From assembly GCF_003473485.1 (NCBI RefSeq), contig NC_053048.1:36328755-36392754 (forward strand): DNA of 64,000 bases, written 5' to 3'. This document shows, piece after piece, positions 57,775 through 64,000 of the stretch. Source of the DNA: Medicago truncatula (lineage: Eukaryota; Streptophyta; Magnoliopsida; Fabales; Fabaceae). Numbering within the stretch: the stretch's first letter is position 1; every line of letters starts with the position of its first letter. The notes beneath the pieces are model-generated. The model was not told the origin of the DNA and made no database searches. It was given only the letters and a program-made list of their open reading frames with translations. Made by a program: the position numbers and the translations under genes.

Positions 57775-60700
57775 CTAGCATGGAAACTTTGATTTGATTT
57801 CATTCAACTTAACTATAACATCTTTTATTAGCATTCGATGAGCAGGAAACTCTTGAGAACATGCAACTCCAATTCTAGCAAACATCACCAAACAATTCCT
57901 AATCTTGTTTTCCACAATCCCTGTCCGATCTTCAGCAAATGGTATAAGTAAACGGGAATCCACTATCTCAAGAATTCCTTCTGGAATCTTCATCTTACAG
58001 AATTTGTGTAGGCTTAAATTCTCACAAAACATGTTATCTGCTGGTCTCTTTCCAGTGAGCATCTCTAACAGAAGAATGCCAAAGCTGTAGATATCTCCCT
58101 GTGGTGATACTGGAACACCTGTTCCATATCTCCCTGTGCGCGGACAATAAATAGTAAGTGATAGCAATCATTTGTAAAATAAAACATGGGATAGAAAGAA
58201 CTTACCAGGAGGAACATATCCTATAGTTCCCTTAATTGTGGAAGAAGTAATTTGATCATTACTTGAATGGTTTGAGGATCCATTAATGAGCCTAGCTAAT
58301 CCAAAGTCTCCCAAGTGGGCTACAATGTCATCATCAAGAAGAACATTGCTTGGCTTAACATCACAGTGAACTACAGCTTGTTCTATATCATTGTGAAGAT
58401 AATCCAATGCATGAGCTACATCAAGAGCAATGTCTATCCTTTGTGTGAGGTTGAGATTATGGCTTCCAGATCCTTCATTATCGTGCAACATCTTTTCTAG
58501 ACTCATATTAGGCATGAACTCAAAAACAATAGCCTTGAAATCTTCACCTTTATAATCAACACTTGAACAACAAGTTAGGATCTTGACAAGATTCCGGTGT
58601 TTCATCTTTCCTAGAGATTTACATTCTGCAATGAAACTCTTTGCTGCTCCACGTGTTTCAAGATTCAACACCTTTATGGCAATAGGTCTTCGAAAGTTGG
58701 GAAGAGATCCTATGTAGACAGATCCAAAGCTTCCTGCTCCTAACAAATTAGATGAAGAATATCCATTGGTTGCTTCATGTAGGTCTCCATAAGTAACCCT
58801 CAAATTCTCATTTTGCAAAGATGGTGAAGAGGGTAACCTTTTGGGCTTTCTTGTGAGAAAATGGGCAATTATAAAAGCTATGAAAGATATCAAACTCCAC
58901 CAGTTACAATGATGAGGATAATTTTCTTTTTGAGAGATAATTTGTGTTTCTTGGAGAGCATTGAGCATGCAGGAAGCTTCAATTGAGGTATCCCTCCACA
59001 AAGGTTCTTATTTCCGGTTAGTGAAATTGCTGTGACATTGCTAAAGATACCTCCCACGGGAACCTCACCATGTAGATTGTTAAAAGACAAGTTCAAAGTC
59101 TTCAAAAATCTTAGTTTTTCTAGTTCAAAAGGGATTGTACTTGAGAAACTATTGTTAGAAATGTCTAAGATTTCCAAGGATCTTAAAGAGCCCAAGAACG
59201 AAGGTATACTTCCATGCAAGAAGTTTCTCCCCAACCTAAGTTCTGTCAATGATAAGCAAGAAGCTAGATTCTTGGGAATTTCACCAGAAAACTTATTCGA
59301 GTCTAGAGACAATCGTGAAAGTTGCATTAATTTACCGAACTCAGAAGGAATGGGACCGGTGAAGGAGTTGTTGTCCAAGTGAAGAAATATTAAATGTTTT
59401 AGATGAATAAATTTTTGATTGGGTATATCACCACTCAATTTGTTATCACTAAAACTTACTTTCTCCAATCGGGTGCAATATATGAGGGATAATGGAATGC
59501 TTCCTTCCAATTTATTTTCATTTAGATATAGCTCAGACAATATTGTAAGATTGGCAATACTAGTAGGAATGTTACCATATAACTTGTTTGATTTCAAGTA
59601 CAAACCTCCTAGATTCTTAAGCTTTCCAATTGAATATGGTATTGTTCCCTCAAGGTAATTGTTGCCGATGTTTAAGTAAGTTAAATTGATTAGTTCTCCA
59701 ATTCTTTCAGGTATGACTCCATATATTTGATTAAACTGCATTTGAAGACTGTTGAGATGGGTGGAAAAGTTTCCTATAAGATCTAGCAATTTACCAACAA
59801 ATCTATTTTGTGAAATAAGGAGCGTTGATAATTGAGTACAGTTGGTTAAAGAGGAAAGGAAGTCCAAATCAAAAGCTCCTCCAATCCCAAAGTTATTCAT
59901 AGCAATATTAAACCGCTTGAGTTTGGTTAATCTACCCAAAGTAAGAGGTATTTGGCCATTAAAAGAATTATTTGCTATTTCAAACTCTTTCAATGTAGTG
60001 AGGTTGGATATTGAAGATGGAAAACTTCCACTTAGTTGGTTATTACCTACCAAGAATATTTCAATATTGGGAAAAGCAAGATTCATATTCGATGGAAGAC
60101 TACCGAATAATTTGTTTATCCCAAGTCCGAAATATTTAAGATTTGATAGGTTGTAAATAGAATGTGGGATTTCTCCTGACAAATTGTTTAAACATAGAGA
60201 CAGAAATACTAAATTTGACAACTTACCTAAAGAATAAGGTATGTTTCCTTCCAAGTGATTACGTGCAAGTGTTATAACTTCGAGTGACGATACATTTTCA
60301 AGGGAAGATGGAATAGTACCAACTAGGTTATTGCCATTAAGAATCAAGTAACTAAGTTGCATCATTGATCCGAACCATGTGGGAACTTTTCCTGTGAGTT
60401 GGTTTTTCTCCAAAACAATTTTCTTCATATTTGTGCAGTTTGTGAGCTCTGTAGGAATCTCTCCTTGAAGTTTGTTATCGGTTAAGTTGAGAACTTCCAG
60501 TTGCTTCAAACGGCCAACTTGACTTGGAATTTCACCATGCAAGTCGACGTGTACAAGTATGAGCACTCTGAGAAAGGTTAGATTTCCCAATGATGGCCCA
60601 ATAGTACCACCCAATGTTTGGTTTTCCAAACGCAACTCTCATGTGTGGATGATCACATGTAATCCCTTGCCATTCACAGAAATGTAAAGACTCATTCCAT

Positions 60701-60864
60701 GATGGCAGAGAATCCGACACCCCATTCGTAAGCTTTTCCTTCAAAGCAAGCAAAGCGAGCTTATCAGTGTCTGAACTCGAAGAAATAGCAAATGTTGCTA
60801 ATGGCCAGTCATACACCAACATTTGACTTGCAAAGCAGAGAAGAAACATTGTAAAAATTCTCAT
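57775..60864 (-). pseudogene. LRR receptor-like kinase (LRR-XII, EFR/Xa21 type), two frameshifts
   Basis: On the minus strand: signal peptide (MRIFTMFLLCFASQ), LRRNT (LALLALKEKLTNGV; LHFCEWQGITCDH), about 20 extracellular LRRs, a membrane segment, and a kinase split by a 72-bp intron (exons 60864-58206 and 58133-57775). Kinase motifs: GAGSFGSV, IAIKVLNL, VVHCDVKPSN (HCD, a non-RD kinase), LGDFGLARL, DIYSFGILLLEMLTGKRPAD. Non-RD LRR-XII kinases in other plants recognise microbial patterns. The frame breaks twice: near 60630 right after CDHPHMRV, and near 58915 in the membrane segment, where GTTTGATATC probably lost one T from GTTTTGATATC. Otherwise 3 kb is open, so the inactivation is recent or an assembly error is possible. 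Intron and exon structure fit the family. Confidence 0.88.
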
Positions 60865-61200
60865 TTTGCTAGTGGAGAATATGTATTATGGGTAACAAAA
60901 TAATAATATCTTCTAATGCATATGCAGCTTTGAGATTTGATCATATATATAAAGAGAAGCATGTGCAATAGCCAAGTGCTTTATGGTCACATTCGTTTAT
61001 TTTGATAAAGGACGTGATTTGTTAAATCGTACAAATGGGATATATTTTATTCCAAACGTAGTTAACCAACCAAAAATTACATTCCACACGGTTTCTTTTC
61101 CTTACTTTTGAATGATACATTCCACACGGTTGATTAAAAACTACCTCATTTAGTTTAATTTTTAATAAATATAAACTCTTTTATTTTTTTTATATAATAA
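60865..61200. other. Upstream spacer of the LRR kinase
   Basis: AT-rich. Probable promoter of the minus-strand kinase; ATATATATAAAG at about 60944-60955 (TTTATATATATG on the minus strand) could be its TATA region. A repeated ACATTCCACACGGTT occurs at about 61079 and 61117. Confidence 0.4.
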
Positions 61201-61215
61201 ATATTAATTATTTCT

Positions 61216-61348
61216 ATCCACGTGAGCTTAACTCAGTTGGTAGGGATATTGCATATTATATGCAGAGCCGGGATTCGAACCCCGACACTCCACTTCTCTA
61301 TAATTTAATTGTGTGAGTTCTAGCCATTATGCTACTTGATCAAAAAAA
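61216..61348 (+). mobile_element. tRNA-derived SINE, copy 2
   Basis: Same family as 52700-52838: A box TAACTCAGTTGGTAGGGATA, B box GGGATTCGAACCCCGACA, body and a short A tail. Flanked by a ~15-bp target repeat ATATTAATTATTTCT (61201-61215) and ATATTAACTATTTCT (61349-61363), one mismatch. Confidence 0.88.
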
Positions 61349-61454
61349 ATATTAACTATTTCTCTTATTTAACAATAGTATCTCTAAATATACCTCATTT
61401 AGTTTAATTTTTTTATTTCTAAATTTTTAACGAACAAATTTATTAGTCATAGAT

Positions 61455-62337
61455 AAATATAACGGTTGGTTGTTAGCTTGGGAGGAGGGGAAGGTGCGGG
61501 AGTGTTGTGATATTTAACTAATATTGTAATGCAGTCTAATCATTCTGACAGGTGGATTTGGCATTTACATTCATCCAAGAAATATAACGTCACAAGTGCT
61601 TATAATTACTTGTTGACTTCAACAAATAACAACTTGGCAGCTGATCAGATAACTGAAATTTGGAATAAGGAAGTGCCTTTAAAAGTCAGTCTCCTTACTT
61701 GGCGTCTGCTTCTTAATAGATTACCAACTATAGACAATTTAGTTAAAAGACAAATTATACAACCAAATGCTCAAGTTTGTGTGGGCGGATGTGGCATGTT
61801 AGAAGACGCAGAGCACTTATTCTTCTCTTGTGATTTTTTTGGTAAACTGTGGTATGGTATTTCTCACTGGCTTAGGTTCCATATAGTGTTTCCTGAACAT
61901 GGGTCAGATCATTTGTATCAATTTGGCACCTTAGGCGGGTTTTCCAAAAGCAACCGCTCAGCTTTTAATCTCATATGGCTTTCTTGTGTGTGGGTGATTT
62001 GGATAGAAAGAAACACTCGGATCTTTCATCAAAAAGAGGCCTCGTTCATTCAATTACTTGATAAAATTAAACTTCAATAATACTGATGGCTGAAAGCGAA
62101 CCGTCCTACCTTTGCTTTTTCCTACCATTTGTGGTGGTTGAACCCTTTACCTTGTCTGGGTATTTATCTGTAATGGGGTGATTTTGTCATTTGATCTTTT
62201 ATTTTTATTTTTATTTTTTGTTACCCTTTGTTCTGTGGTTGTAATTTGATACTCTTTCAGCTGGGGTTTTTGCACTTCTTGTGCTAAAATTTCCAGGCTT
62301 CAGTATTATACTCCATTTTAGCTTCTTCAAAAAAAAA
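61455..62337 (+). mobile_element. 5'-truncated LINE with ORF2 tail
   Basis: The frame 61529-62080 encodes a zf-RVT domain: RWIWHLHSSKKYNVTSAYNY, VPLKVSLLTWRLLLNRLPT, then CVGGCGMLEDAEHLFFSCDF and VWVIWIERNTRIFHQ, the usual C-terminus of plant L1-type LINE ORF2. A ~250-bp 3' tail follows and ends in A's at 62329-62338. A 10-bp target repeat AGTCATAGAT flanks it (61445-61454 and 62338-62347). Endonuclease and reverse transcriptase are missing, so it is dead on arrival by 5' truncation. WEEGKVRECC-like sequence just after the left repeat also fits ORF2. Confidence 0.9.
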
Positions 62338-62347
62338 AGTCATAGAT

Positions 62348-63347
62348 TGTATTGTATGCAATTTACTTTAAAAAAAAATTACATTATACTTAATTTTTTC
62401 TATTGACAACTCATTCCTGTCACTGTTAATAACTTTAATTTTGTTGGTGTTAACTCTCCAATTTTAGGAGAAGTGGTTGTGATAATCTGAAGTTCGGTGA
62501 AGAAGTAAGTAAAGTAGGATCACAAATTGTCCGACTCAAAAATCGTATGTAGGTTGTTTTTAAGAATTCCTCTTTTGATGAAGCTCGTTAACCACTTAAA
62601 CTTAATTACTTGGTTTATTTAAAATAATAATTAGTTTTTCTTGTTTGTATAAAATAATTAGTCTTTAAATCCTCTCAAAATTTAATTACAAATAACTTTT
62701 ACTTTTGACTGACCAAATAACTTTATCTATAATAAGCTAATTTTCAAACATGAGATTAAATCGATTAGTCCAGTCAATCCAAAACTTCTAGTCTTTGATT
62801 TACTACTTTCACAGTAGTTTCTATGCATTAGACATTACGATTCACTAGTTAAGGATATATTTTTCTGTTCAAACGTGTGAAAAGAGTTACTGACCAAAAG
62901 TATTCCATTCATGAGAGGATTCAACTCCAAACTCTATAATCACACAATAGAGATGTCTAGTTTTGAATTTTGATACATGCATCAATGCGTTTTTCTTTTG
63001 AAAACCTATAACTTTTATTCATATACAAAATAGAGATGACCATATTGCTATGCAATATCAGCAATGAAATTGGTTATTTTCTCTTCGATAAATACATATT
63101 TGATATTGTATATTATAAATGATTTTTTAATGAAGTATCTAGACATTGTCATATATATGCAACGTATCGCCAAATTTAAACCTTTTTTTTTTTAAAAGGA
63201 TCGCCAATTTTAAATCTAATTAGCATGAAAAATTGAGAACGTTCTTTCTGATATCCCTGCAATTTATTATGCATTATTGCTAAGCCTTTAATTTATTTTA
63301 AGTGTACCCATTGATTCTCAAGGAAATGAGCCCTACTTACTTATGAG
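62348..63347. other. Gene-free spacer
   Basis: AT-rich with no coding homology. Nothing recognised. Confidence 0.5.
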
Positions 63348-64000
63348 TAGGGGTGTTCGCGGTGCGGTTTGGTTCGGTTTTGAGGTGAAAAGGTATCCGA
63401 ACCGCAAGGTAAAAAAACATGCGGTTTGATTTGGTTCGGCTGAATTTTAAAATAAAATTTGAATCAAACCAATGTGGTTTGGGTTGGATCGGTTGGTGCG
63501 ATTTTTTCGAGACAATACAATTTTTTGTTTCCAACATTAAAACCGAGTTAAAAAGGTAAAACATGACATTTTTCAGCAATGTTTTCGACAATGTTTTTAA
63601 TTCATTCCACATTACAATTTCATTCCCACGAAACAACATAAACAAAATAAAAAACGTGGACAAAAAGTTTTTTTTTTTTTTGTAGATAGACGAAATGACA
63701 AAGCCATTTTAAACTCACACACACAAGTGGAGGTACCGGGATTCGAACCCTGATCATGGCATCCGACCTAATAATTTCGGCATTTTTCCAGTTGAGCTAG
63801 GACTTCTAGATATTATTATTCTCTAAAAGTTTAAGTAGCACATAAATATATTCTCGAAATAAAAAGTAATGAAGAAACTTAACACGAGAAAAAAAAAATG
63901 TAATTTATAAAAGTTTCCATTGAGTTTCTATCAGTGTTTGTGTAGGTGACATAGCTTTAATTAGTGTTTTTCTTATGTTGCGGTTTGGTTTGGTTTGGTT
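63348..64000. mobile_element. One end of a hAT-like element, cut by the window edge
   Basis: Starts TAGGGGTGTTCGCGGTGCGG, with GGTTTGGTTCGG repeats, a terminus type common to plant hAT non-autonomous elements. Similar GCGGTTTGGTTTGG sequence reappears at 63980-64000 in the same direction, so the far end is probably outside. No transposase is visible; the minus-strand frame over this region is a by-product of the repeat. Confidence 0.45.
63668..63812 (-). mobile_element. tRNA-derived SINE, second family
   Basis: On the minus strand: A-box region CTAGCTCAACTGGAAAAATG, B box GGGTTCGAATCCCGGTACC, then CACTTGTGTGTGTGAG, GGCTTTGTCATTTCGTCTAT and a poly(A) tail (T-run at 63668-63681). It differs in body from the SINEs at 52700 and 61216. 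It lies inside the hAT-like sequence, so it inserted later. Confidence 0.85.

Noticed and set aside
63337-63663. 108-codon minus-strand frame as a gene
   Set aside because: Its Asn-Arg-Thr/Lys-Pro-rich end is the translation of hAT-type GGTTCGG repeats.
63668-63812. tRNA gene on the minus strand
   Set aside because: Box sequences only; followed by a SINE body and poly(A).

Overview
This window is nuclear plant DNA. Genes are split by AT-rich GT-AG introns, the spacers are AT-rich, and there are many small inverted-repeat transposons, tRNA-derived SINEs, LINE tails and solo LTRs. The mix of a TIR-NBS-LRR gene, a CC-NBS-LRR gene and legume-type repeats suggests a temperate papilionoid legume (Medicago/Trifolium-like). 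That is an inference from sequence style; no database was searched.

Left part (1-20.6 kb): the 3' thirteen exons of a RIC1-like Rab-GEF subunit (+); a full-looking five-exon TIR-NBS-LRR immune receptor (+); then a duplicated block with two Hsp70-like chaperone genes (+), each followed by malectin-domain sequence on the minus strand. In the first copy the malectin part is a decayed fragment. In the second it is a complete, membrane-anchored but kinase-less receptor-like protein.

Middle (20.7-39.2 kb): transposon-rich. It holds a truncated Tourist/Harbinger-like element, a solo LTR, a foldback element, and a TIR element with CAGTTAACTG palindromes. It also holds an NLR graveyard on the minus strand: the LRR and C-terminal half of a second TNL (pseudogene), followed by the tail of a CC-NBS-LRR gene. 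An intact single-exon CC-NBS-LRR (CNL) gene follows. The 3' flank of the intact CNL is duplicated behind the CNL tail. The most striking observation is that the intact TNL and the intact CNL, which belong to different NLR classes, carry the same ~250 bp upstream region.

Right part (39-64 kb): a decayed papain-type protease, a broken gypsy-type fragment, a solo LTR, a two-exon DUF604 glycosyltransferase (-) with a Tourist-like element 62 bp before its start codon, two back-to-back Mutator-type MITEs, a four-exon U-box/ARM ubiquitin ligase (+), and a non-RD LRR receptor kinase (-) broken by two frameshifts. SINEs, a 5'-truncated LINE and one end of a hAT-like element fill the last 4 kb.

Functionally the window looks like an immune-receptor neighbourhood (TNL, CNL, LRR-RLK, malectin receptor-like protein, U-box ligase) shaped by local duplication and frequent small-element insertion. 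Housekeeping genes (RIC1, glycosyltransferase) lie alongside.
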